A DNA stretch of 64,000 nt from assembly GCA_910585095.1 (NCBI GenBank), contig CAJUBU010000002.1, positions 97,369 through 161,368 of the forward strand, written 5' to 3'. The notes under the pieces were generated by a model. That model saw nothing but the letters and a program-made list of their open reading frames with translations. It was not told where the DNA came from and ran no database searches. The DNA is from an uncultured Lachnospira sp. Its GTDB lineage: Bacteria > Bacillota > Clostridia > Lachnospirales > Lachnospiraceae. Position 1 is the stretch's first letter, and the number at the start of each line of letters is the position of its first letter. Shown piece after piece: positions 28,123-36,986 of this stretch. Made by a program: the position numbers and the translations under genes.

Positions 28123-28198
28123 TTGTAAGAAATTATAGTATATATAGTAACTGTAATAAAACCTGCTTTTCTCCAAATTAAATAGGAACTGCCACACT

Positions 28199-28263
28199 GA
28201 TATGCTCCCTCCTAAGTGACAAGCTTTTATTATTTCACTTGTCTACCTAGATGGGAGCATATC
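28199..28263. repeat. 65-bp palindromic element, possible insertion-sequence remnant
   Basis: GATATGCTCCC (28199-28209) pairs perfectly with GGGAGCATATC (28253-28263). Inside, GACAAG (28218-28223) pairs with CTTGTC (28238-28243). A degenerate echo of its right side (CAATTGTCTATTTGACGG) lies near 28300. It may serve as a terminator for the ABC operon or be the end of a decayed insertion sequence; the outer arms remind me of IS3-family ends, but I cannot confirm that. The remainder of 28123-28455 is AT-rich with no gene seen. Confidence 0.5.
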
Positions 28264-28455
28264 AAATCCATCAGCAGAAAAACTTTTTATTTTTTCAATT
28301 GTCTATTTGACGGAAAGCAGTTTATTTTTGTTTTAATTTCGTATTTTTTTCAGCACATTACTTTTCATTTTTACAATTACATATCATACAGCTATTTTTA
28401 TCATATATGTTATATAACAAAATTACTACTATCGCAATATTTACAGTAAACATTA

Positions 28456-31400
28456 TCAAAAACATTCCCGAATTTTCTTATATATTGCTTTGCATTTGCG
28501 TCCAAATGTCTGTTTCATAACCCTAAAAATTCCCCACATACCAGATTCTACATCCCATGCAAAACTGCCTGAGCGATAAAGGTAATCACCAGGACAACTG
28601 GCGCCATCTAAAAGTTCCACATCAAACTTATTGCCAATACTAACACCACCTTGTAAAGGAATAATTCTTGAAAATGGGTCTTGTAGCTGTTCTTTCCATA
28701 AATGGTCGTGAATTGCAATAGATGTATTTCTTGGCTTATCTGCGGGCATTATAACTCGAAAAACAACTCGGTCTCCAGGATAGGCTTTCCATATAGGAGT
28801 TGCTGGGTCGCCATGTACTTTACTACTAAATACCTTCCATACTCTAGGGTCTCTTGCAAGACGATTTGCAAATCGTTCCGACCTATAATTGTAGCCTTTT
28901 TCTCCTGTGTCTTCTGCATCTACTGGCTCTCCGTTATCCTCTGCCGCAGTTTGGATTATATTTCCCTTTACATCAAGCAAACGGATTCCATTTTGAATAA
29001 ATACAACATATTCTCGAAAATTCTCAATTCCTGGCGCTGTAATTACTGCCTGTTCTGCAAAATCATCTTTTTTTCTGGTAAAATTTCGATACCACTCTGC
29101 ACCTGCTGGTTCTACAATAACCGCTCCAAATAATCCATGATAACGATGGTTTCTCATATCTCCAAAAGACTGTATAATACAGCCTCCATACTCTTGATTT
29201 GCATGCCAAAGATATCGCTTGCTCTCTCCAACCCCTACGGTCTGTTCCATTTCATTATACCCTATATTGATGCCAGAATCACAAACGGGATTATATTGCA
29301 GAAATTGCGGATTTAAAGAAACTCTCATAGAAGGTGTATATTCCTTATCCAAAGGAACTCTCGGATAAGAAAAATAAGGAATTGGATGTTCTGGATTCCA
29401 TGCATTATGCAAGGTAACCTCTATCCAGTCGCCTACATTTGCCCTGAGAATTAATGGCTTTGGCATACATTTTCCTGACAATATATTATCCAAGTCCTCT
29501 AGGGGAACAAATAGCAAGCCATTTGGGTCATGGTCACCATATCGGTTGTAAATTAACTTCTTTTGCACAGCAACAATTTCATAGCGCCTAATTACATCAT
29601 CTTTTGACGGACAAGGCAAAAGAGGGTGAATCATACCTTTTCCTTGATATAATGGTTTTAAGTGCTTTCTATATCTTCTATGCACTCGTATAATCCCCCA
29701 AAGTCCAAGCCATACATCATCAATACCTCCAAAATAATAGAGATAGTCTCCTGCACCATATTTTTGCGTTACATTCAAATTAAATGCCTCTGATACTCCT
29801 AATGTCTGAGAAGCGGCAAGGGGTGACTTGAAATCTGCGGATTCTTTTTTCCATGACATACCTGTAATATTAAAGGAATGCTGTTCCTCATGCGCTCCGT
29901 CAAGCAGGCGAATCATCAATTCATCACCTGGATAGGTTTCAAAAATTGGTGTTGCTGGGTCACCATGCACAAAAGAGCTAAAAATATATGCTGGGTCTTC
30001 TTTTTTGCGAAGACGCTCTCTCATTGGCTCTGCTCTGTAATTAATTCCCATAACACCTGGGTCGTCATGAGAACCAGGAACTTTCGGCGGATTAAGCGGG
30101 TTCCCTTTTCTATCGAAAAGAAAAGCAAAATCATGGACAAACAAAGCAAATTCCCTGAACGAAGTTCCATTTTTTCTGCGGATAACCGCCTGTGTTCCAA
30201 AACGCAGCTCTTTTCCATTCTGTGGATTATGAAATGTAGCTCCTGCCTCCTCAATAATCAATGCGCCAAACAATCCATGCTGCTGATGAACATTAGCAAA
30301 CAGATGGTCATGAAAGAATATCGTTTTTAATTCTTCATTTGCAAAAAAACGTTCCACTAATGTTTCGTATCGCCTTGCACCTGCAATATTATTCCAGCCA
30401 TTAGCTGCCCCGTCTGAAACAATAGTATCAAATTTTACTAAATGTACATGATGACCTACAATATCCGTCCTCGTTTTAGGCTGAAATGGACTTTCTTCAA
30501 TAAATTCAGGCAAAAGGTTTGTGGTGCGTAGCTCAATACAATCTCCTGCATTTGCACGAATGACTAAAGGTTCTACTTTTATTTCTTGTTTTTCTACTTT
30601 ACGAATATAACACTCCAAGCCTCCATAACGCTCCAATTCTTCCTTGAGAACAAAAAAACGTCCCTGTGGGTCATGCCAGCCATAGCGGTTATAGGTGATT
30701 TTTGCCTGTACCATGGCAATCTCAAATATTTTTACATTCTTATCTGTATGACATGGACAAGTGTCTGTATACAATGCACCAGGCACTGCATTTTCCACAA
30801 AATTAGCACGCTCAAGCGGGGTTGGTTTATTAGTCACTTCCCCATTTGGTCTCAATACACCAAGCGGTGGCTGCAACGGCTTTTCACCAAACTTGCCCTC
30901 AATAAAATTAGGATAACCTGGATGCATGTTATCTTTCTTTGGTGGACACTCCCTGTCTTTTAACGGCACAAGCGGCAAAATAGGTGTCCCATCAGGCAAT
31001 TTTCCACTCCCATCCTGAAGTCGGTCATAAATTCTCCATAAAGTCCACATTCCCTCAATAAAATGAGGATAGAGATGACAATGAAATATCACGTCTCCAA
31101 TCACTCTATTTAGGCTTCCAGCTCCGTATAAAATATCTAATGTATAACATTCTTGTGGACTAATACTAACAGAATCCAGAATCGTTGAAACGGGATTGTC
31201 TGGCTCTAATCTCCACTGATGGTTATGAAGATGAAAAACATGAGTTTCCTTCACTCCACCATGAATCAATCGTATCTTTACTGGGTCGCCGACATAAGCA
31301 AAAAGTATTGGCGGCGCTGGGTCACCATATACCCATGAACTCATAGATACATCTTCTGCAGAGTCAGCAGGGTCATGTGTTTTTGGCATTCGATTTCGCA

Positions 31401-32103
31401 TAGGTTCAGAACGATAACTGATTGCTGTTGTTGATGCTGGAAGTCCTGTATGAGTATCAACTGGCGGTTCACCATCTTTATTTAAAATTTCCAACTCATC
31501 GTGAAAAAAAATACTATACTCCCTAAATGCTGGCTTTCCGGGCTGGTAAATATCTGCCATCAACCCGCTTTTCAATTCTTCACCCGTTTCTGGATTAAAC
31601 CACTTTGCTTCTGGCGCTTCTACAATAACAGCTCCAAACAGACCATGAATGTTAGTTGCATCTTCTGTACTTCTGCAATCTGCCATATCGTGAAACAGAT
31701 ATACGCCCTCTGTATCCGCATACCACGTATACCAGATTTCTCCGCTTGTAGTGCTGTCATTATTGTATCCTACACTGCTTCCATCTGAAGTATTAACATC
31801 ATAAGAAAGTCCTTGTACATGTATCGACAATCTCCGATTGAGACAATTCCGAAATCGAACTTTCACCGTATCTCCTAAATTAACGCGAATTACTAACGGT
31901 TGCACTTCCTTATATGGCTGTGGTATATCCATCTCAAATCGTTGGAGTGCTTCTCTTTTAATCCTTGCAGCATCTTCCTCAAACACATAAAGCAGTCCAT
32001 TCGGGTCATAATCTCCATATCGATTATATACAATAGGAATCTGTATTGCCTCAATATGAAAAATCTTGACATTTTCTTTCTTTGGGTATTTGCATAATTC
32101 CAT
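28456..32103 (-). CDS. Giant three-repeat multicopper oxidase (MnxG/ceruloplasmin-like)
   Basis: About 1,215 residues in three tandem repeats of about 400, each opening with a similar segment (YNRYGDYDPNGLLYV, YNRYGWHDPQGRFFV, YNRYGDHDPNGLLFV). Each repeat should hold two cupredoxin domains, six in all, as in ceruloplasmin and the Bacillus manganese oxidase MnxG, whose length it matches. Copper motifs HVFHLH (about 286) and HCHLYPHFIEGM (about 338) close repeat 1; HHVHL (about 549) and HDHLF (about 593) open repeat 2. Other domains have lost the ligands. No signal peptide is evident. ATG 32103 follows AGGA and lies one base after the DUF2935 stop; the longer frame to 32127 is unlikely. Metal oxidation, perhaps at the spore surface, is inferred. 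Confidence 0.85.
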   Translation of the reverse strand: MELCKYPKKENVKIFHIEAIQIPIVYNRYGDYDPNGLLYVFEEDAARIKREALQRFEMDIPQPYKEVQPLVIRVNLGDTVKVRFRNCLNRRLSIHVQGLSYDVNTSDGSSVGYNNDSTTSGEIWYTWYADTEGVYLFHDMADCRSTEDATNIHGLFGAVIVEAPEAKWFNPETGEELKSGLMADIYQPGKPAFREYSIFFHDELEILNKDGEPPVDTHTGLPASTTAISYRSEPMRNRMPKTHDPADSAEDVSMSSWVYGDPAPPILFAYVGDPVKIRLIHGGVKETHVFHLHNHQWRLEPDNPVSTILDSVSISPQECYTLDILYGAGSLNRVIGDVIFHCHLYPHFIEGMWTLWRIYDRLQDGSGKLPDGTPILPLVPLKDRECPPKKDNMHPGYPNFIEGKFGEKPLQPPLGVLRPNGEVTNKPTPLERANFVENAVPGALYTDTCPCHTDKNVKIFEIAMVQAKITYNRYGWHDPQGRFFVLKEELERYGGLECYIRKVEKQEIKVEPLVIRANAGDCIELRTTNLLPEFIEESPFQPKTRTDIVGHHVHLVKFDTIVSDGAANGWNNIAGARRYETLVERFFANEELKTIFFHDHLFANVHQQHGLFGALIIEEAGATFHNPQNGKELRFGTQAVIRRKNGTSFREFALFVHDFAFLFDRKGNPLNPPKVPGSHDDPGVMGINYRAEPMRERLRKKEDPAYIFSSFVHGDPATPIFETYPGDELMIRLLDGAHEEQHSFNITGMSWKKESADFKSPLAASQTLGVSEAFNLNVTQKYGAGDYLYYFGGIDDVWLGLWGIIRVHRRYRKHLKPLYQGKGMIHPLLPCPSKDDVIRRYEIVAVQKKLIYNRYGDHDPNGLLFVPLEDLDNILSGKCMPKPLILRANVGDWIEVTLHNAWNPEHPIPYFSYPRVPLDKEYTPSMRVSLNPQFLQYNPVCDSGINIGYNEMEQTVGVGESKRYLWHANQEYGGCIIQSFGDMRNHRYHGLFGAVIVEPAGAEWYRNFTRKKDDFAEQAVITAPGIENFREYVVFIQNGIRLLDVKGNIIQTAAEDNGEPVDAEDTGEKGYNYRSERFANRLARDPRVWKVFSSKVHGDPATPIWKAYPGDRVVFRVIMPADKPRNTSIAIHDHLWKEQLQDPFSRIIPLQGGVSIGNKFDVELLDGASCPGDYLYRSGSFAWDVESGMWGIFRVMKQTFGRKCKAIYKKIRECF

Positions 32104-32104
32104 A

Positions 32105-33016
32105 CTAATTCCTACCCTTCTGTGCATGATTTAAAATACGTAAATAGTGATTTGCTTCACGAAGTACATGGTCTGCCAAAAGAGGAAGAATAACAGAACG
32201 GATTTTACAATCTGTAATACCTTGTGTTCCCGCTGTCTTAAACTGCTGATATTGTTTTGTTGTCTGCAATGTTGTTGCAGTCAACGCATTCATTACTTTT
32301 CTTTCCTGTTCTCTCGCCTCTTCTAAAAGATGACAGTAATCTTTTGCAAATTCATTGGCTTTTTCAATCAATTCACACTCTGTTGGGTCTAATAATCCCC
32401 GAATAAACTGAGCATGTTCCATCATAATCTGATTCCAAAATATTTCCATATTTCTTAAATCAAACATTGGGATTCTACCATTCTTTTCAAGCTCTAAAAT
32501 AATCTGGCGATATAATTTCGCTTCCCGCAAGATATGTTCAATCAACAGGGGATAATTTGTAGTATAAAGTCTACACCTTGTCACTTCTCTTAAAACCTCT
32601 TCTTTAAATGAAATCAATCCATTCAAGCTTTTTAGCATCTGGCGATTTAACATTCTTACCTGAGAAATCATTTGTCTATTTACCATCATATTATTTTTAG
32701 AACAAAGTTGTTCTTCCTCCTCCGTAATCTTCACATCAATTGGGATTCCTGTCAAATCGCTTGTCTGGCATTCTGCTTTTTGCGTAAATTCTGTTACAAC
32801 CTCTCCAGAATCTAAAACAGCTTGGCTTACAATGCCATTTGCAAGCTCTACTGTCTTTTTTAATCCCTCCTCAAATTCTTGTCGGAAGCAATCTGCACGC
32901 TGTATAAACTCGGTTTCCTTTGTCGGAAAACTTGCGAGCAAAAATAAGGAATGTTCCTTCATAATTCTTCCAAAAAAAAGATGTGTTTCTAGTGATAAAG
33001 TCGCATATTCTTTCAT
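32105..33016 (-). CDS. DUF2935 family protein (two helical-bundle repeats)
   Basis: 303 residues made of two similar all-helical halves of about 140 residues, each with ferritin-like spaced Glu/His (for example THLFFGRIMKEHSLF and EIFWNQIMMEHAQFIRG; late LLADHVLREANHYL). This is the DUF2935 family of spore-forming Firmicutes, predicted metal-binding helical bundles. It is followed after one base by the multicopper oxidase start codon, so the two are translated together. A metal-loading, storage or structural partner role for the oxidase is inferred from this coupling. Confidence 0.85.
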   Translation of the reverse strand: MKEYATLSLETHLFFGRIMKEHSLFLLASFPTKETEFIQRADCFRQEFEEGLKKTVELANGIVSQAVLDSGEVVTEFTQKAECQTSDLTGIPIDVKITEEEEQLCSKNNMMVNRQMISQVRMLNRQMLKSLNGLISFKEEVLREVTRCRLYTTNYPLLIEHILREAKLYRQIILELEKNGRIPMFDLRNMEIFWNQIMMEHAQFIRGLLDPTECELIEKANEFAKDYCHLLEEAREQERKVMNALTATTLQTTKQYQQFKTAGTQGITDCKIRSVILPLLADHVLREANHYLRILNHAQKGRN

Positions 33017-33220
33017 ATATTAGCATACCTTTATAATTTAGAGTTCTCTATACTATATGCAAAAAATATCAAAAAGACATACATAAAACCAAGAAATCTA
33101 TGAAGTTTTCTGCTCTTTTTTGACATAGAACAATTAGAATGAATTGAAATTTCACAATATTGGTGATATGATAACAAATATGATAAAAACTGCCAAAAAA
33201 CACCAAAAGGAAATAAGCTT

Positions 33221-33766
33221 GTGAATAATAACAATCCAAACATGATTATTACAAATAATTTTTGCGACAACTTATATTCGCCTGATACAAATTTTTATAA
33301 AGAAGATATAAAATATATGAAAGCTGCAATCAATCAGGCAAAAAAAGCCTATGCGCTTATGGAAGTACCAATTGGCTGTGTTATTGTATATCAAAATAAA
33401 ATTATCGGACGCGGATACAACCGCCGCAATACAGATAAGACAACACTTGGTCATGCAGAACTTACTGCTATTAAAAAAGCGAGCAAAAAAATAGGCGACT
33501 GGCGTTTAGAAGATTGTGTTATATATATCACTTTAGAGCCTTGCCAAATGTGTGCTGGCGCCATTGTACAAGCCCGAATACCAAGAGTTGTAATAGGCGC
33601 TATGAATCCAAAAGCAGGCTGTGCTGGTTCTATATTAAATATTTTAGAAATGCCTCAATTTAATCATACATGCCATGTTACAAGAGGCGTTATGAATGAT
33701 GAATGCAGCAATCTGCTATCACAATTTTTTAAAGAACTGCGCCTTTCTAAAACAAAAAAAATATAA
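33221..33766 (+). CDS. tadA: tRNA-specific adenosine deaminase
   Basis: 181 residues of the CDA-fold deaminase family. It converts the wobble adenosine of tRNA-Arg(ACG) to inosine, an essential step for decoding CGU/CGC/CGA. The zinc site is complete: HAE (LGHAELTAI) and PCQMC (LEPCQMCAGAI), with the catalytic Glu in HAE. NPKAGCAGS follows as usual. The GTG start at 33221 is supported by AAAGGA nine bases upstream; about 25 extra N-terminal residues precede the usual start of the fold. An imperfect hairpin (33772-33803) follows the stop. Confidence 0.94.
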   Translation: MNNNNPNMIITNNFCDNLYSPDTNFYKEDIKYMKAAINQAKKAYALMEVPIGCVIVYQNKIIGRGYNRRNTDKTTLGHAELTAIKKASKKIGDWRLEDCVIYITLEPCQMCAGAIVQARIPRVVIGAMNPKAGCAGSILNILEMPQFNHTCHVTRGVMNDECSNLLSQFFKELRLSKTKKI

Positions 33767-33854
33767 TTTCTTTGCAAACAAGCGCAAATAAAACTTGTTG
33801 CAACAATAAAAATAAGCTTATTACCTATTTATGCTGAAACGTTACAAATAGGGT

Positions 33855-33884
33855 TTGACACGACAATAGAATCCACCTTACAAA
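33855..33884 (+). promoter_or_regulatory. Candidate promoter for the acetyltransferase leader
   Basis: TTGACA (33855-33860), an 18-bp spacer and TACAAA (33879-33884). A hairpin with arms GACAATAGAA (33862-33871) and TTCTATTGTC (33897-33906) overlaps it, so the region may also end the tadA transcript. A transcript from here would carry about 185 nt of leader. Confidence 0.45.
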
Positions 33885-33983
33885 TGTTTTAGCGTTTTCT
33901 ATTGTCCAACTCCTACGCTTCAAAATAGAGGATTAGTGTGAAAAATAAATTGTTTCACAAGTTAAATAAAATTTAACTAACAA

Positions 33984-34060
33984 TTTGTGTCTGCGCGTTG
34001 CTTGACACAAAGTTGTAAAAACAAAATGTTTTATTTTGTTTTTTGCGCAAAAAGCAGCGC
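33984..34060 (+). promoter_or_regulatory. Structured 5' leader with pseudoknot, copy 1
   Basis: Stem 1 pairs TTTGTGTC (33984-33991) with GACACAAA (34004-34011). Its loop contains GCGTTGCTT (33995-34003), which can pair with AAGCAGCGC (34052-34060) through eight Watson-Crick pairs and one U-G pair, making an H-type pseudoknot. Between them, AAAACAAAAT and ATTTTGTTTT (34018-34042) form a third hairpin. The second pseudoknot strand ends four bases before the AATGGGGA ribosome site of the acetyltransferase. The same architecture recurs at 40161-40242. Upstream in the 310-base intergenic stretch a palindrome AGTTAAAT/ATTTAACT (33960-33978) is also present. Confidence 0.65.
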
Positions 34061-34076
34061 AGAAATGGGGATTTTT

Positions 34077-34616
34077 ATGAATACTACATATTCCAACAGC
34101 CACATTACACTGCGCGTATTAGATGAACGCCACAGTCGGCATATTCTTGATTTTTACAGCAATAACCGACAGTATTTTGATATTTACGAAATGGATAAAC
34201 CTGCTTCTTTTTATACATCCGACTTTATAAAACAAATGACAAAAGCGGAATATAATGCCTTTATTCAAGGAACATTTATCCGCTATTTTCTATTTGCCAA
34301 CAATAATCCAGACCAAATTATTGGCTGCATATCCTTTTCAGATATCAAAAAAAGTATGCTTTCTTGTACGATTGGATATAAAATTGACAAAAATTATCAA
34401 AATTTAGGTTATGGGAGACGTATGTTGACTATGGCTTTAAAATTTATGGTTACAGAATGTAATATGCATCGAATTGAAGCTTATATTCACCCTTGTAATC
34501 GGGCATCGCTGCACCTTGTAAAAACACTTGGTTTTATTGATGAAGGCACAGCTTATGCCTATGCCAAAATAAACGGACAATGGATAGACCATCTTCGATT
34601 TGTTTATATTTCCTGA
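34077..34616 (+). CDS. GNAT family N-acetyltransferase (RimJ/RimL-like)
   Basis: About 179 residues of the GNAT fold. The acetyl-CoA-binding motif A appears as YKIDKNYQNLGYGRRMLTMAL, followed by the C-terminal NRASLHLVKTLGFIDEGTAYAYAKINGQWIDHLRF segment typical of the RimJ/RimL branch that acetylates ribosomal-protein amino termini or other small targets. Substrate not predictable. The frame is open back to 33987, but the ATG at 34077 is preceded by GGGGA and starts the fold (MNTTYSNSHITLRVL). Its last 13 bases overlap the end of the convergent DUF6128-like gene. Translation may be controlled by the pseudoknot leader. Confidence 0.88.
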   Translation: MNTTYSNSHITLRVLDERHSRHILDFYSNNRQYFDIYEMDKPASFYTSDFIKQMTKAEYNAFIQGTFIRYFLFANNNPDQIIGCISFSDIKKSMLSCTIGYKIDKNYQNLGYGRRMLTMALKFMVTECNMHRIEAYIHPCNRASLHLVKTLGFIDEGTAYAYAKINGQWIDHLRFVYIS

Positions 34617-35869
34617 TACCAATATCCAAAATGAGGGTTGGCATAATCACTTCTATGGCTCTTTTTAAAATTGACAAACCCAAACATAGAAGCCATATAA
34701 CGCTCACGATTACAATATATTCCTGGCACTCCAATAAAATATTTTGTATGCCTGTCATTATCTTCAACTCTGCCAAACAAAATATGTTTAAAATTATAAT
34801 AGCCATGTATTAGGAAACTATTTCCTAATATAATCTCATCTGAACCTATTGCCTTTTCTATCTGCTGCGGCGTTACCTCAATACAGTCATATAAATCATC
34901 ATCACTAAATACATTGATAATATCGGCATTGATAAATAATTCTTCAAATTCTTTAATTTCATTGGTTTGAATTTCATTCTGCCTACTTGTCTGCTGTTCA
35001 TTTTTTGAAGATGATTTATCCTCATATTTATTTTTTTCTAAAATAATCGATTCTTCCTTTGGCTGTTCTTGTTGTGTCACTTTTTCTTCTGCTCTAATTA
35101 TATCATTTTCGCAGGCAACAAGGTCTTCCCTGTTTTCTAATTCTGATTTTAATGGAAAGGATATTATCCCAGCTTTCTCTTTTAATGCTGTTTCTTTTAC
35201 TGTTGTTTTATTCGTTTGTTTTTTTTCTTCAACTTCCGTATTTGACTTTTTTTCTTTCGGTTCAAATGCTACTTTTGACATGGTTTCTGTAGTATCAAAT
35301 ATGTTTTCTGATATTTGTTCTTTATCAGCTAATGATGTTTTTGATATTTGTTTTTCTGTATCGTGTGATTTTGAAAACATACTGGCTGCTGTAATCTCTG
35401 ACATTGGATTAACAACTTTAACCACTTTCATATTCTTCTTATGTTCTTTTGGAAGTACATTGCATTTGTTTACATCAATTTCTCCTTCATTCCACAAACT
35501 AAAAATTGTATAATACGACTGATTGTCTGCTTTAATTGCCATTCCCTCAATATCATCATAATTATATGCAGAACCTATAATATCTTCTGGATTAACCATA
35601 ACATTACATTGACCTGCACCATTATAAATATTCATCTCAGATATTTTTAATAGACTAAAGGATGATTTTTCATCCTCCGTATTTGTTTTTCTATCCACAA
35701 GCAGATATATACCATAAGTTCCAGAAGCTCCAGCATACATACCCCTTATTGATATATTAAAACTAAGCCTCTCTCCGCGCACTTCAATTCTAGCAAAGCC
35801 AATATTTTTATCTCTCACTCCTCCAATATAAGAGTGCATATATGATATTAACCTTTTATATTCTATCAA
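34604..35869 (-). CDS. DUF6128-like protein with a low-complexity centre
   Basis: About 421 residues. An N-terminal beta-rich domain (about 1-140, IGFARIEVRGERLSFNISIRG) resembles domains of clostridial spore-associated proteins. A long charged, Lys/Glu/Thr-rich low-complexity stretch (about 150-310) follows, then a C-terminal domain (about 330-421) ending in ASMFGFVNFKKS...GYWYQEI, which I associate with the Lachnospiraceae family DUF6128. Function unknown. TTG at 35869 is taken as start because AAAGGAAGG lies six bases ahead; TTG at 35887 falls within that site. It follows rsmA on the same strand by about 75 bases (rsmA stop at 35944). Confidence 0.65.
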   Translation of the reverse strand: MIEYKRLISYMHSYIGGVRDKNIGFARIEVRGERLSFNISIRGMYAGASGTYGIYLLVDRKTNTEDEKSSFSLLKISEMNIYNGAGQCNVMVNPEDIIGSAYNYDDIEGMAIKADNQSYYTIFSLWNEGEIDVNKCNVLPKEHKKNMKVVKVVNPMSEITAASMFSKSHDTEKQISKTSLADKEQISENIFDTTETMSKVAFEPKEKKSNTEVEEKKQTNKTTVKETALKEKAGIISFPLKSELENREDLVACENDIIRAEEKVTQQEQPKEESIILEKNKYEDKSSSKNEQQTSRQNEIQTNEIKEFEELFINADIINVFSDDDLYDCIEVTPQQIEKAIGSDEIILGNSFLIHGYYNFKHILFGRVEDNDRHTKYFIGVPGIYCNRERYMASMFGFVNFKKSHRSDYANPHFGYWYQEI

Positions 35870-35943
35870 TTTAAGCCTTCCTTTCAATTATACAATGCCT
35901 ATTGCAATGTATGATTGATGGAAGGCTTTTATTACATAAATCC

Positions 35944-36840
35944 TTAAGAATTAAAAAGCATACTGCTTAATTCATTGCTAAGCTGTGCAAATTGCTGCAA
36001 GTTCAATGCTTCTCCCCTGACCGTTGACTTAAGACCACATTGTTCTAATGCTGTCAATAACTGTTCTTTTGTAATGCCTAAATTGGCATTGACAACACTG
36101 TTTGTCATCGTCTTTCTTCTCTGATTAAAAGAAGCTCTTATAATATCAAACATCAGCTTTTCATTTTCAACTGATACTGGCGGTTTATGATGACAGGTTA
36201 GTTTTATTACGGCTGAGTCCACATTTGGACGCGGCATAAAACAGCTTGCAGGTACTATAAGAACTACTTGAGGGTTTGCATAATACTGAACAGCTAATGA
36301 CAATGCCCCATAATCCTTTGTTCCTGGTCCTACCTGCATTCTATCAGCCACTTCTTTCTGAACCATAATTGTTATGCTCTCTAACGGCACATGGCTTTCA
36401 AATAATCCCATAATAATTGGTGTTGTTATATAATAAGGCAGATTGGCAACAACCTTAATTGGCTTGCCTTCATTGTGTTCTAATATAAGCTTGTTGATAT
36501 CAAGCTTTAATATATCCTCATTAATAACGGTTACATTATCATAAAACGACAGTGTATCTTGTGTTAAAATGGGTATCAGCTTTTTATCAATCTCTACCGC
36601 CACAACTTCTCTTGCATTTTCACAAAGAATCTGTGTCATTGTACCGATACCAGGTCCAATTTCTAAAACAAAATCATCCTTTTTTACGCCTGATTCTTGC
36701 ACAATCTTTTTTACAATATTGCTGTCTATCAAAAAGTTTTGCCCATATTTTTTTTGAAAAGAAAATCCATATTTTTCAAGTATCTTAATGGTGTTCGTTG
36801 GATTTCCAAGATACATTACATTATTATAATCTGTCATCAT
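35944..36840 (-). CDS. rsmA: 16S rRNA (adenine(1518)-N(6)/adenine(1519)-N(6))-dimethyltransferase
   Basis: 298 residues, full length. It dimethylates two adjacent adenosines in the 3' hairpin of 16S rRNA during small-subunit maturation, using S-adenosylmethionine. Motifs: KKYGQNFLID at the start, SAM-binding LEIGPGIGTMTQ, VVAVEIDKKL, VINEDILKLD and the catalytic NLPYYITTPI. The C-terminal helical domain is present. Two ATG codons are adjacent (36840 and 36837) behind AAAGGG; either could be used. It is the third gene of a metG-tatD-rsmA cluster, an order known from Bacillus, although the RNase M5 gene often found between tatD and rsmA is absent here. Confidence 0.96.
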   Translation of the reverse strand: MMTDYNNVMYLGNPTNTIKILEKYGFSFQKKYGQNFLIDSNIVKKIVQESGVKKDDFVLEIGPGIGTMTQILCENAREVVAVEIDKKLIPILTQDTLSFYDNVTVINEDILKLDINKLILEHNEGKPIKVVANLPYYITTPIIMGLFESHVPLESITIMVQKEVADRMQVGPGTKDYGALSLAVQYYANPQVVLIVPASCFMPRPNVDSAVIKLTCHHKPPVSVENEKLMFDIIRASFNQRRKTMTNSVVNANLGITKEQLLTALEQCGLKSTVRGEALNLQQFAQLSNELSSMLFNS

Positions 36841-36986
36841 TTATCCCTTTCAATTACTCTGCAAAGTATTATCAGTAAATCTTCTTTATAATCTTATTGC
36901 TTCTTTATAATATTTTGAGGCTATCACATCAAGAAAATGCAATAACCTCAAAACATATCAATGAAACTTTTACTTAAAACACAAGA

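Noticed and set aside
33031..33270. A 79-codon hydrophobic frame on the minus strand
   Set aside because: It overlaps the tadA start on the other strand, has no good ribosome site and reads like the complement of AT-rich promoter DNA.
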